This document shows positions 1 to 7,774 of a stretch of 64,000 nt of DNA, piece after piece (position 1 is the stretch's first letter; the number at the start of each line of letters is the position of its first letter). The translations under genes were made by a program, and so were the position numbers. The notes under the pieces are model-generated. The model made no database searches. It worked only from the letters and a program-made list of their open reading frames with translations, and had not been told where the DNA came from. Source of the stretch: Desulfobacterales bacterium (GTDB lineage Bacteria > Desulfobacterota > Desulfobacteria > Desulfobacterales > Desulfosalsimonadaceae); the NCBI GenBank assembly GCA_034520365.1, contig JAXHNP010000007.1, positions 682,001 through 746,000 on the forward strand. Direction: 5' to 3'.

Positions 1-39
1 ACAATAATAGATGTCGTTATTCCGGACCCTTTCGCCGCT

Positions 40-107
40 GTCATTCCGAGGAACGATAGTGACGAGGAATCTTGTTTGTAAGATTTCTCGCTGCCGCTCG
101 AAATGAC
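40..107. repeat. 68-bp dispersed repeat, copy 1 (GTCATTCCGAG...AAATGAC)
   Basis: It begins GTCATTCCGAGGA, continues with GACGAGGAATCTT, and ends AAGATTTCTCGCTGCCG then CTCGAAATGAC. A second copy of exactly the same length lies at 60906-60973. The ends are partly inverted (GTCATTCCGAG versus CTCGAAATGAC) and the centre AATCTT/AAGATT can form a hairpin. It looks like a mobile palindromic intergenic element. A degenerate third piece is visible near 58478-58510. Confidence 0.8.
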
Positions 108-217
108 CAATCGATTGCGAGTACCAGCACGAGTACGGGTACGAACAAAAAGTTATTTTCTGCGAAACATGCCGTGATGGCGGCATAAATCGCTTTTTAC
201 GAAACCAAAAAGAGCAG

Positions 218-247
218 GATTAAGATTAAGAGTAAGATTAAGATTAA
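218..247 (+). repeat. Hexamer array (GATTAA/GAGTAA) x5 before the first gene
   Basis: Five consecutive 6-base units are visible: GATTAA, GATTAA, GAGTAA, GATTAA, GATTAA. The array ends 18 bases before the ATG at 266. Similar arrays precede the genes at 3986, 10570 and 58615, always in the same orientation relative to the gene. Confidence 0.85.
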
Positions 248-265
248 GGCGACGAAGACGGCAGA

Positions 266-1579
266 ATGGAAAAGCTAACATACGCCGAAATAGACAATAC
301 GGTTTTAAACACCCTTGAGCCGCCGACAAGGATGTACTGGACCATTGTCACGCTTTTGTTCGCCGGCGTGGTAGTGGGATTTGCCTGCTGGACATACCAG
401 ATTTTATTGGGCATCGGGGTGGCCGGGCAGAACAATCCGGTCAACTGGGGCACCTATCTTATCAATTTCGTCTTCTGGGTGGGGATTGCCCATTCCGGCA
501 CGTTAATCTCCGCTATACTTTACCTGTTACGGGCCGAGTGGCGCAATCCCATCGCGCGGGCGGCGGAAACCATGACAGTTTTTGCGGTGATGACCGCCGG
601 CCTTTTTCCTTTTATCCACCTGGGCCGGGTGTGGATGGTCTATTACATGATCCCGATCCCCAATCAGCGCACACTCTGGCCGAATTTTCAGTCGCCGCTC
701 ATGTTCGACGTGGTGGCCATCAGTACTTATTTCACGGTGAGCGTGCTTTTCTGGTACACGGGTCTGATGCCGGACCTGGCCATTGTTAGGGATCGGGCTA
801 CGGGGGTGCGCAAAAAGGTTTTTCGGGTCCTGTCTTTGGGGTGGACGGGAAAGTATGAGCAATGGCGGCATTATTCAAGGGCTTACCTTTTGTTCGCCGC
901 GCTTGCCACGCCCCTGGTGATATCGGTTCACAGCGTGGTTTCCTGGGATTTCGCCCTGGGCGTGATTCCGGGGTGGCACACCACGATTTTCGCCCCGTAT
1001 TTTGTGGCCGGCGCCATTCATTCCGGGCTTGCCATGGTGCTGACCCTGATGATCCCCTTGCGCAAAATTTTTCATTATGAGCGGATAATTACCGGCAAGG
1101 TCCTGGAGCGGGTGGCCCAGACCATCGTCCTGACCGGGCTGATCGTGGGGTTTGCTTACGGCACCGAACAGTTCATCGCCTGGTACAGCCGAAACACCGT
1201 GGAGATGGAGATCTTCCGCTTCCGGGCGGTCGGCGGATTCGCCCTCGCATTCTGGATCATGGTGATCTGCAATACCATCATCCCGCTGCTGTTCTTTTTC
1301 AAATATTTCCGGACCTCCATCTTCTGGCTGTTTACGATTTCCATCCTGATCAATATCGGCATGTGGTATGAGCGCTATGTGATCATCATCAGCAGCGTGG
1401 CCCATGATTTCATTCCCCATGCCTGGGGGCAGTATTTTCCGACATGGGTGGAATTCGGCATCATGCTCGGCAGTTTCAGCCTGTTTTTCTTTTTATTCTT
1501 CCTGTTCGTAAAGCACCTGCCGTCGGTTTCCATGACCGAGATGAAGGAGAAAGTCCACGAGGAGGCGGCCCATGGATAA
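266..1579 (+). CDS. actC: NrfD/PsrC-type quinol-oxidising membrane subunit (alternative complex III ActC-like)
   Basis: A 437-residue polytopic membrane protein with about ten hydrophobic helices and the length typical of NrfD-family subunits. In alternative complex III, ActC-type proteins sit in the cytoplasmic membrane and oxidise quinol, passing electrons to iron-sulfur and heme subunits. The first helix lies near residues 28-48, and basic/acidic loops are conserved-looking (for example HLGRVWMVYYM). The family call rests on overall pattern plus neighbours: DUF3341 (ActD), a second NrfD-like protein, a pentaheme cytochrome and a cbb3 oxidase follow directly. The stop overlaps the next start by 8 bases, showing translational coupling. 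Missing from this cluster is an ActB-type iron-sulfur subunit. The exact subunit name is inferred. Confidence 0.8.
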   Translation: MEKLTYAEIDNTVLNTLEPPTRMYWTIVTLLFAGVVVGFACWTYQILLGIGVAGQNNPVNWGTYLINFVFWVGIAHSGTLISAILYLLRAEWRNPIARAAETMTVFAVMTAGLFPFIHLGRVWMVYYMIPIPNQRTLWPNFQSPLMFDVVAISTYFTVSVLFWYTGLMPDLAIVRDRATGVRKKVFRVLSLGWTGKYEQWRHYSRAYLLFAALATPLVISVHSVVSWDFALGVIPGWHTTIFAPYFVAGAIHSGLAMVLTLMIPLRKIFHYERIITGKVLERVAQTIVLTGLIVGFAYGTEQFIAWYSRNTVEMEIFRFRAVGGFALAFWIMVICNTIIPLLFFFKYFRTSIFWLFTISILINIGMWYERYVIIISSVAHDFIPHAWGQYFPTWVEFGIMLGSFSLFFFLFFLFVKHLPSVSMTEMKEKVHEEAAHG

Positions 1580-2084
1580 TGCCAGTCCGGTGAGAGTGAC
1601 CGGCCTTTTCAAGGACGAGAGCAAGGCGGCCGCGGCGATCAAAAGCATTCGGAAAAGCGCCTGGAAGCTGGCGGATGTGCACGGCCCGATCCCGAGTGAA
1701 ATGATTTCTCAGGCCCTGGCCGTCAAGAAGAGCCCGGTGGGCTGGTTTACCCTGGTCGGCGGAATCATCGGGTTCATCACCGGCTACCTGCTGGCCGCCT
1801 TTACCTCCCTGCGGTGGGAGCTGATCGTGAGCGGCAAACCGGTCATGGCCTATATTCCGTTTTTTATCGTGGGGTTTGAATTTACGGTGCTGTTTTCTGT
1901 TTTCGGCAATGTGGTGGGCCTGATTCTGACCATGCAGCTGCCCGCCTACAGGGATCTGCCCGGATATTCCGCCGCCGCCTCGGGCGAGGATTTTGCCGTG
2001 GTGGTGGCCTGTGCGGATGCGGAAAAAGATTCGGTTCAAACGTTTCTGGCGAACCAGGGCGCTAAAATTGAAACAGGGCATTAA
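1572..2084 (+). CDS. actD: DUF3341 membrane protein (ActD-like)
   Basis: 170 residues. The N-terminal part VTGLFKDESKAAAAIKSIRK is typical of the DUF3341 start, where a small soluble domain packs on the complex. Two transmembrane helices follow at about residues 56-78 and 93-120. In alternative complex III, ActD is a structural membrane subunit with no cofactor. The ATG overlaps the end of the upstream NrfD-like gene by 8 bases, and the next gene begins 3 bases after its stop, so this is a tight operon. Start chosen because it is the only ATG that keeps the conserved N-terminus. Confidence 0.85.
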   Translation: MDNASPVRVTGLFKDESKAAAAIKSIRKSAWKLADVHGPIPSEMISQALAVKKSPVGWFTLVGGIIGFITGYLLAAFTSLRWELIVSGKPVMAYIPFFIVGFEFTVLFSVFGNVVGLILTMQLPAYRDLPGYSAAASGEDFAVVVACADAEKDSVQTFLANQGAKIETGH

Positions 2085-2087
2085 AAC

Positions 2088-3281
2088 ATGGACCCTCGGA
2101 AGACCAAAATTTTTCATATTGCCGCCGCATTGATGATTATCGGGCTTCTGGCGTTTGCCTGGCCCCTGGTGACCGGGCACCCGGAAACCGCCTGGCAGGC
2201 GTATCTCGTCAATTTTCTGCTGTTCTCGGCCATCGCCCAGGGGGCGGTCCTGTTTTCGGCCATGATGAATACCGTCCAGGCGCGGTGGAGCCGGCGGTTC
2301 GCCAATATTGCCGAGGCCTTTTCCGCGTTTTTTCCGATTTCGTTTATTCTTTTCCTTGGCCTCTTTTTCGGCAGGGAGTACGTCTTTCCCTGGCTGCACC
2401 ATGATCTGCACGGCAAGGAGGTCTGGTTAAACGTTCCCTTTTTGTTTTCAAGGGATATGGTCGCCCTTTTTATTTTGTACGGCCTGGGGTTTATATACCT
2501 CTACTATGCCCTGTGGTTCAAAATAGGCCCGGACACGTCGGGAAGTGCGCTTAAAAACCGGCTTTCCCGGTGGTGGCAGAAGCGCCGGCCGGATGCGGAA
2601 AAATACGAACATCGGCGTTATGTCTTCGGGGTGCTTTACCTGCTGGCGTTTGCCGTTGTGCTCTCGCTTATCGGCTACGATCTGGTAATGGCGGCGGAGC
2701 CGCACTGGTACTCGACCCTTTTCGGGGCTTATGCGTTTATCAAGGCGATCTATATCGGCTTCGGGGCGTTGATTATTCTGGCGGCCTTTCTTCATTTAAG
2801 CAAAAATGTGCCGTTTGAGCTGAGTTCGGCCGAGTTTCTGGATATGGGTAAACTTTTTTTCGCATTCTGCCTGGCCTGGGCGGATTTTTTCTACTGCCAG
2901 CTGGTGGTGATCTGGTACGGCAATATTTCCGAGGAAACGTCATATATCATTGCCCGCACGGTTCTGGCCCCGTGGAACCGGATCGCCTGGACGGTCTTTA
3001 TCGTGTGCTTTATTCTGCCGTTTCTGATTTTACTAAACCGAAAAATAAAAACCGTCCCAAAAGCCATGATCGCGCTTTGCAGCGTTGTCATTGTGGGGAT
3101 GTGGCTTGAGCACTACCTGCTTTTGGGGCCGGCGCTTACCCACCACGCGGCAAGCATGCCCGTAGCGCCCGTCGAGGTCGGGGTGGCACTGGGGTTTATC
3201 GGGCTTTTGATGGCAGCGGTTTTTGCATATTTTAACCAGTTTCCGGAAATGCTGGAATCCGGCGCCGGGACATCCGAGTGA
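2088..3281 (+). CDS. actF: Second NrfD-like membrane subunit (ActF-like)
   Basis: 397 residues with about ten hydrophobic segments. It resembles the second quinone-site membrane subunit of alternative complex III (ActF), which is a NrfD paralogue. The N-terminal region KIFHIAAALMIIGLLAFAWP and the long helix-rich body match the family pattern. It follows the DUF3341 gene by 3 bases. Having two NrfD-like subunits plus DUF3341 distinguishes this cluster from simple Nrf, Psr or Qrc complexes, which carry one. Function inferred: membrane anchor and possible proton or quinol pathway of a quinol:cytochrome c oxidoreductase. Confidence 0.75.
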   Translation: MDPRKTKIFHIAAALMIIGLLAFAWPLVTGHPETAWQAYLVNFLLFSAIAQGAVLFSAMMNTVQARWSRRFANIAEAFSAFFPISFILFLGLFFGREYVFPWLHHDLHGKEVWLNVPFLFSRDMVALFILYGLGFIYLYYALWFKIGPDTSGSALKNRLSRWWQKRRPDAEKYEHRRYVFGVLYLLAFAVVLSLIGYDLVMAAEPHWYSTLFGAYAFIKAIYIGFGALIILAAFLHLSKNVPFELSSAEFLDMGKLFFAFCLAWADFFYCQLVVIWYGNISEETSYIIARTVLAPWNRIAWTVFIVCFILPFLILLNRKIKTVPKAMIALCSVVIVGMWLEHYLLLGPALTHHAASMPVAPVEVGVALGFIGLLMAAVFAYFNQFPEMLESGAGTSE

Positions 3282-3291
3282 TCGTATATTT

Positions 3292-3921
3292 ATGGAAATA
3301 CTTCTGATAACAGCCACCGTATTAACCATCCTTGTGATCAGCATTCTTGTCGGCACCGGCGGCAAACCCATGAAGTTCTTTACCGCCTTCGGCGAGACCA
3401 TGACGGTCCTCGGCCGGAACAAGGCGCCGATTTTCTTCGTCGTCCTGGCAACCGTGGTGAGCCTGGTCTTTGTTTACCTGATTTTTATTTACCCTCAGGC
3501 CACCGCCGGCATTGAGCAGCCGATTGCCTTTTCCCACAGGGTGCATGCCGGGCACAAGGCGATTGACTGCCGTTTTTGCCATCCCTATGTGAAACGCTCG
3601 ACGTATCCCGGTGTGCCGCCGGTGGAAAAATGCTTGTTCTGCCATGAGTACATCATCGCCAACCACCCGGAAATCCGGAAGGAGCATGAGTATTTCGACA
3701 CCAATACACCGACCCCATGGCGGAAGGTGAATTACCTGCCGGAGCATGTGCTGTTTAACCACCAGCGCCATATACGAAAAGAGATTCAATGCGAGGCCTG
3801 CCATGGTAAGGTGGAAGCCATGGACCGGGTCAAAGGCAAGCATTTTAAGATGGGGTTCTGCCTGGAATGCCACCGTGAGCGTAATGCCAATATCGGCTGC
3901 TGGCTGGCGTGCCATAACTGA
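3292..3921 (+). CDS. actA: Membrane-anchored pentaheme cytochrome c (ActA-like)
   Basis: A multiheme cytochrome with two hydrophobic segments near the N-terminus, followed by a periplasmic heme domain. Visible heme sites are CRFCH, CLFCH, CEACH and CLECH, plus a terminal C-W-L-A-C-H that spaces the cysteines by three residues (CX3CH) rather than two. Extra histidines (FSHRVHAGH, FNHQRH) suit bis-His heme ligation. In alternative complex III, ActA is the pentaheme subunit that takes electrons onwards to the monoheme cytochrome and oxidase. The start is uncertain: I chose the ATG at 3292, just after the upstream stop (3281). The frame is open further upstream, and an ATG at 3370 is also possible. 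The gene order (after ActF rather than first) is unusual. Confidence 0.8.
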   Translation: MEILLITATVLTILVISILVGTGGKPMKFFTAFGETMTVLGRNKAPIFFVVLATVVSLVFVYLIFIYPQATAGIEQPIAFSHRVHAGHKAIDCRFCHPYVKRSTYPGVPPVEKCLFCHEYIIANHPEIRKEHEYFDTNTPTPWRKVNYLPEHVLFNHQRHIRKEIQCEACHGKVEAMDRVKGKHFKMGFCLECHRERNANIGCWLACHN

Positions 3922-3927
3922 AAGATA

Positions 3928-3957
3928 GATTAAGATTAAGAGTAAGAGTAAGATTAA
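3928..3957 (+). repeat. Hexamer array (GATTAA/GAGTAA) x5 inside the operon
   Basis: Units GATTAA, GATTAA, GAGTAA, GAGTAA, GATTAA, followed by GACGGACGGAAA. It fills the gap between the pentaheme cytochrome and ccoN and ends 28 bases before the TTG start of ccoN. It is almost the same array as at 218-247. Confidence 0.85.
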
Positions 3958-3985
3958 GACGGACGGAAAATAAGGAAATATTGGT

Positions 3986-5359
3986 TTGCCTGAAACAGAA
4001 AAGACAGTAGACAGCAGTTACATAACAGCCAAGAGCTTTTGTTTTACCTCGGCCCTTTGGATGATTGTGGCCACATTTATGGGGCTTTTGGGCGCAACCG
4101 AGCTGATTGCGCCGGATATGACGGAAAACATCGGGGGCATGGTATTCGGCCGGGTGCGGCCGACCCATGTCAACCTGGTGCTTTTCGGCTTCGTGACACC
4201 GGGGCTGCTGGCTGCGGCGTTCTACTATGTTCCCCGGATGCTCAAAACCGATCTGTTCAGCGAAAAACTGGGGGTTCTGACCGCCGTTTTATGGAATGTG
4301 ATGCTGGTGGCCTCGGTCGTCACCCTTCTTTCCGGCCATTCCCAGGGACGGGAATACGCGGAGATGATATGGCCGGTGGATATCCTGGTCATATTTTTGT
4401 TTATACTGGTGATCACCAATTTTGCCATGACGGTTGCCAAACGGGAAGAGCCGCTCATTTACGTGTCCATCTGGTATGCCTGCGCAGCGGCAGTCCTGAC
4501 GGGCATTACCTATGCCCTGGGCAATGTGGTTTGGGAGCCGAATGTCGGCGCGCTGGTAGGGATTCCGGATGCCATTCTGCTCTGGTTTTACGGGCACAAC
4601 ATTTTCGGGCTCCTGTTAACACCGCTGGCCATCGGGGTGGCCTATTACGTGATTCCCAAGGCCATCCAGGCGCCGCTATACAGCCATACCCTGTCTTTGC
4701 TGGGCTTCTGGGGACTGATCGTGGTCTACGCCCATATCGGCACCCATCATCTGCTCCAGGTGCCGGTGCCCACCTGGCTTAAGGTGGTGGCCATTGTGGA
4801 TAGCATCGCCATGGTCATTCCGGTTATGGCCTTTCTGATTAACATCTGGTACACCGCCAAGGGCAAGCTGGGCGCCATTCATGCGGATATCGGCGCCAAG
4901 TTCGTGTTTACCGGCACCATCTTCTACTTTTTTGTGAGTATCCAGGGCTCCATGATGTCGCTGCCCCAGGTCCAGCGCGTCACCCACTTCAACAACTGGG
5001 TGGTGGGGCACGCCCATATCGGCGTGCTCGGGTTCTCCGGTATGATCGCCCTGGGCGGGCTCTACTTTATTCTGCCCCGTATTACCGGAAAGCCCTTGTT
5101 CAGCCGGTTTCTGGCGGATTTTCAATACTGGCTGATTCTTATCGGAACCGTGGGCTTTACCGTTATTCTAACCATTGCGGGCCTGATCCAGGGAAATGCC
5201 TGGTTAAACGGGGAAACCGTGTACCGGGTGCTGCCTGAGGTACACATGTACTACGTGATACGGGCGGCACTGGGGCTGATGATTTTTACGTCCGCCTTGA
5301 TCGGGTTTTACAATATTATGCGAAGCCTTATGATGCCTGCAGGAGAATCGGCCGCATGA
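3986..5359 (+). CDS. ccoN: cbb3-type cytochrome c oxidase subunit I
   Basis: 457 residues, about twelve transmembrane helices. It is the catalytic heme-copper subunit that reduces oxygen to water at the heme b3/CuB site in the membrane. Candidate metal ligands are visible: RPTHVNLVLFGF (low-spin heme), WFYGHNIFG (CuB His), YAHIGTHHLL (CuB His pair) and HFNNWVVGHAHIG (heme ligands). These patterns and the following CcoO domain mark the cbb3 (C-family) type. The start is TTG at 3986, with AAGGA placed about 9 bases upstream. The stop overlaps the next ATG (ATGA). The protein lies in one operon with an alternative complex III-like module, suggesting a functional supercomplex. Confidence 0.9.
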   Translation: MPETEKTVDSSYITAKSFCFTSALWMIVATFMGLLGATELIAPDMTENIGGMVFGRVRPTHVNLVLFGFVTPGLLAAAFYYVPRMLKTDLFSEKLGVLTAVLWNVMLVASVVTLLSGHSQGREYAEMIWPVDILVIFLFILVITNFAMTVAKREEPLIYVSIWYACAAAVLTGITYALGNVVWEPNVGALVGIPDAILLWFYGHNIFGLLLTPLAIGVAYYVIPKAIQAPLYSHTLSLLGFWGLIVVYAHIGTHHLLQVPVPTWLKVVAIVDSIAMVIPVMAFLINIWYTAKGKLGAIHADIGAKFVFTGTIFYFFVSIQGSMMSLPQVQRVTHFNNWVVGHAHIGVLGFSGMIALGGLYFILPRITGKPLFSRFLADFQYWLILIGTVGFTVILTIAGLIQGNAWLNGETVYRVLPEVHMYYVIRAALGLMIFTSALIGFYNIMRSLMMPAGESAA

Positions 5360-6297
5360 ACATGAAGATGACCCCTGCAGTAATCTTTATCGGAAGCATT
5401 ATGATTCTGGCCGCCGTGGTGGCGGTGGTGATTGTCCTTCCGTTTTATCACACCAGCCAGACCACGCCCTCCGGGATTCATCGGGAGCGGACCGAAGCCG
5501 AGGCCGCAGGCCGGGAGATCTATATCGCCAATGGGTGCGTATACTGTCACAGCCAGTCCATCCGGGTTCTGGACTGGGGCATTGGCGCGGAGCGGATCGC
5601 CCAGGCCGGCGACTATGTGGCCGACCGGCCCATCCTTTTGGGCTCCCAGCGCACCGGGCCGGATTTGTCCCAGGAAGGGGGCGAGCATCCGGATGACTGG
5701 CATATGGCACATTTTATAAATCCCCGGTATACAAGCCCCCTGTCTATAATGCCGGCGTTTAAATTCCTGGGAGAGAACAAATTGGAACTTTTGACGGCCT
5801 ATGTCCAGAGCCTCGGCTTCAAGGCGGCGGATAAGCGCGTGGCACGCCAGAAGAAATGGAAGGAGGCCGCGGTTGAGGCCTATGAGAAGGGGCCGGTGAA
5901 AAATGTCGAATGGATTCATGAGCATGTGCCCAAACCCTGGCGGGAGCTGCCCAACCCGTATCCGACCAGTGAGGCGGGCCTGGCCCGGGGACACAAGGTA
6001 TACCAGGATTTCTGCATCGGCTGCCACGGACCGGTGGGCGACGGCATGGGGCCGGCCCAGCCGTATATCTATCCGCCGCCGCTCAATTTTACCATTTTAA
6101 AGGACCGGGGCATTTCCGGCGGAATTCTTTATTACCAGATCATGAACGGCATTACCGGCACCGCCATGCCTTATTTTAAGAAGGATCTCGAATCCGAGAA
6201 AATATGGGAGGTCGGCAATTACGTGGCCGAGTATTTTATCAACCAGAGTGATGCGGGTGCGGAGCCCAAGGGGATTGATGCGGCCTATGAGCCGTGA
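5356..6297 (+). CDS. ccoO: CcoO-type cytochrome c fused to a second cytochrome c domain
   Basis: 313 residues. An N-terminal transmembrane helix (about 9-30) is followed by a CcoO-like domain with CVYCH (heme 1), SQRTGPDLSQEGG and DDWHMAHFINPR, which are hallmark CcoO segments. From about residue 205 a class I cytochrome c domain follows with CIGCH and a late methionine (TAMPYF) that can be the sixth ligand. The usual cbb3 oxidase has separate CcoO (one heme) and CcoP (two hemes). Here one protein carries one heme of each kind and no separate CcoP is present in the operon, so this is read as a CcoO/P fusion. ATGA overlap with ccoN implies coupling. Confidence 0.85.
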   Translation: MNMKMTPAVIFIGSIMILAAVVAVVIVLPFYHTSQTTPSGIHRERTEAEAAGREIYIANGCVYCHSQSIRVLDWGIGAERIAQAGDYVADRPILLGSQRTGPDLSQEGGEHPDDWHMAHFINPRYTSPLSIMPAFKFLGENKLELLTAYVQSLGFKAADKRVARQKKWKEAAVEAYEKGPVKNVEWIHEHVPKPWRELPNPYPTSEAGLARGHKVYQDFCIGCHGPVGDGMGPAQPYIYPPPLNFTILKDRGISGGILYYQIMNGITGTAMPYFKKDLESEKIWEVGNYVAEYFINQSDAGAEPKGIDAAYEP

Positions 6298-6309
6298 CAG
6301 GAGAAGGTT

Positions 6310-6567
6310 ATGTATTTTCCGTATTTTATCACATACATGGGTTTGGGCATCGGGGTGTCGGTGATCGTTTTTATCTGGGCGCTCAGAAACGGCCAGTTCA
6401 GCGATCAGCAGCGGGCGCGGTTTCTGCCGCTGGAGGAGACGGATTATTCAAAAACCGTCAAGCCTTCCCGCATGAGCCGGTATGAAATCTATGCTTTGGC
6501 ATTTCTGGCGTGCGCCGGGCTTTCGGCCAGTGCGGCGGTGCTCATTTTCGCGCTTTTTTTTCAATAG
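6310..6567 (+). CDS. CcoS/FixS-like small membrane protein
   Basis: 85 residues. The first half (helix about 5-25 then WALRNGQFSDQQRARFLPLE) matches the CcoS/FixS pattern of a helix followed by A-x-x-x-GQF-D and a short acidic tail. CcoS is needed for cofactor insertion into cbb3 oxidase. Unlike ordinary CcoS it continues with a second helix (about 60-84), so it may combine CcoS with a CcoQ-like anchor. It begins 12 bases after the upstream stop with GGAG in front. Assignment moderate. Confidence 0.55.
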   Translation: MYFPYFITYMGLGIGVSVIVFIWALRNGQFSDQQRARFLPLEETDYSKTVKPSRMSRYEIYALAFLACAGLSASAAVLIFALFFQ

Positions 6568-6581
6568 GAGAGGCATGAACC

Positions 6582-6857
6582 ATGCGTTTTTTTGAACTTC
6601 TGGCCCATCAGCACCTGTTCATCTACTTTTTTCCGGCCCTGCTCTTTATTATTATTTTCGGGCTGTTTCTGGGCTACACCCATTTTTTCTCAGACCGCTC
6701 CGAAGAGCGGAAAAAGGAAATCATCCACCGGTTTCCGGAAGGGTTTGAAGACTGCAATGCCCCGTTTCCGCTGGGCATGACGCTTACGATCATCGGGACG
6801 GTGGTATGGGCGTTTTTTTATATTCTGGCAATCGGGGTATTTAAGGTGGCAATATGA
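6582..6857 (+). CDS. Small two-helix membrane protein of the oxidase operon
   Basis: 91 residues with hydrophobic segments at about 12-32 and 65-88, separated by a charged loop (SDRSEERKKEIIHRF). I do not recognise the family. Its position between the CcoS-like gene and the cytochrome gene, with GGAG upstream and a 4-base overlap with the following gene, makes it a likely accessory subunit of the oxidase or of the quinol oxidoreductase. Confidence 0.6.
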   Translation: MRFFELLAHQHLFIYFFPALLFIIIFGLFLGYTHFFSDRSEERKKEIIHRFPEGFEDCNAPFPLGMTLTIIGTVVWAFFYILAIGVFKVAI

Positions 6858-7081
6858 CGGAATTATCACATCAGGGGTCGCTGTTTCGATCCTGGGTCAA
6901 CATTTTCCTGATGGTGGTGTTGATTCTGGCCATGGGGTTTTACGCGTTTGCCGTGATCGGCGACCGCGGCATGCCGGACTGGGACTACGGGGCGGTGGAA
7001 GACGTGCCGGCCGCGTCGCCGTATGCCGACTATGAACTGCTGCCGCATCCGCAGCACGTCAGGGGAGCAAAGGGCGAATGA
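6854..7081 (+). CDS. Small single-helix membrane protein of the oxidase operon
   Basis: 75 residues with one transmembrane helix (about 15-36) and a short outer tail rich in Pro, Asp and Tyr. No family recognised. Its start overlaps the upstream stop (ATGA) and its stop overlaps the next start, so it is co-translated with both neighbours. Probably a small structural subunit of the respiratory assembly. Confidence 0.6.
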   Translation: MTELSHQGSLFRSWVNIFLMVVLILAMGFYAFAVIGDRGMPDWDYGAVEDVPAASPYADYELLPHPQHVRGAKGE

Positions 7082-7605
7082 TTAAGCGGATCGTCGCTCT
7101 GGCGCTTTTTGCCTCGGTCGTTCTGGTCGGGATTTATGCGATCCTTACCGTGTATGACAACAACATGCGGTTTGGCCGAATGTGGGAAACCCCGGTCATC
7201 CGGCCGCGGGAAGAGCCGATTCCGGCCATGGCCGATGGCGTGGTCCCGTTTTCGGGGGGCGAAGAAATCCTTCGGGCCACACCCGATAAGGAACTCAAGC
7301 CTCCATTTGAAGAAGTTACAGAGGAGATCATCGCCGCCGGCAAAACCCAGTACCAGTATTACTGCGTCATGTGCCACGGCAAAAACTATGACGGGATGGG
7401 GACTGTCGGGCAAAGTTTTGCGCCCCTTCCCGCGGATCTTCGAAGCCCGGCTGTTCAGGACATGCCGGCAGCCTATATGTTCCGCACTATCAGCTATGGC
7501 ATCCCGGGCGGCCGCCAGCCGGCCTTGCACGGCACCATCACATCGGCGGACCGCTGGCGCATCGTTGCGTTTGTGAAGTCCCTCGGCATCCGTCAACCTC
7601 AGTAG
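7078..7605 (+). CDS. actE: Membrane-anchored monoheme cytochrome c (ActE-like)
   Basis: 175 residues: an N-terminal helix (about 4-24), a linker, and a cytochrome c domain with a single CVMCH heme site and candidate methionine ligands further on (DMPAAYMF). The linker segment with ETPVIRPREEPIP is reminiscent of ActE, the monoheme cytochrome of alternative complex III that docks between complex and oxidase. It is the last gene of the operon. It could alternatively be the CcoP substitute for the oxidase. No second heme is present. Confidence 0.7.
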   Translation: MIKRIVALALFASVVLVGIYAILTVYDNNMRFGRMWETPVIRPREEPIPAMADGVVPFSGGEEILRATPDKELKPPFEEVTEEIIAAGKTQYQYYCVMCHGKNYDGMGTVGQSFAPLPADLRSPAVQDMPAAYMFRTISYGIPGGRQPALHGTITSADRWRIVAFVKSLGIRQPQ

Positions 7606-7685
7606 ATTGCCGTCATATTTGCCGTCTTAATCTTACTCTTATATAAAATGGACCGGTTCCGATATTCACAAAAATCCATCCAGCC

Positions 7686-7727
7686 CCATTTTACCCTCAT
7701 CCCGGCCTTCTCCCAGAGGGAGAAGGA
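7686..7727. repeat. Left arm of an inverted repeat flanking the copper ATPase gene
   Basis: TTTTACCCTCATCCCGGCC followed by TTCTCCCAGAGGGAGAAGGA. The latter half is itself a hairpin (TTCTCCC/GGGAGAA). The reverse complement of the same sequence, with one or two changes, is at 10465-10509 just after the gene. The CCCTCxxGGGAG palindrome type is widespread in bacterial intergenic DNA. Confidence 0.8.
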
Positions 7728-7774
7728 GATAAAAGGAATCTTTTGCAAATATCATTGAATTTAAATAGCCTATC

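Larger units (their letters stand above)
1..265. other. Intergenic region upstream of the respiratory operon
   Basis: No gene is supported here. It contains a 68-bp dispersed repeat (40-107), a short stretch of GTACGA-like hexamers (about 120-145) and a GATTAA/GAGTAA hexamer array (218-247) that ends 18 bases before the first start codon. The region therefore separates the operon from whatever lies outside the window, and no ActB-type reading frame runs into it. Confidence 0.7.

Noticed and set aside
875-1420. Long minus-strand frame opposite the NrfD-like gene
   Set aside because: It is His/Gln-rich antisense sequence of a membrane-protein gene without motif or ribosome site, a codon-bias shadow.
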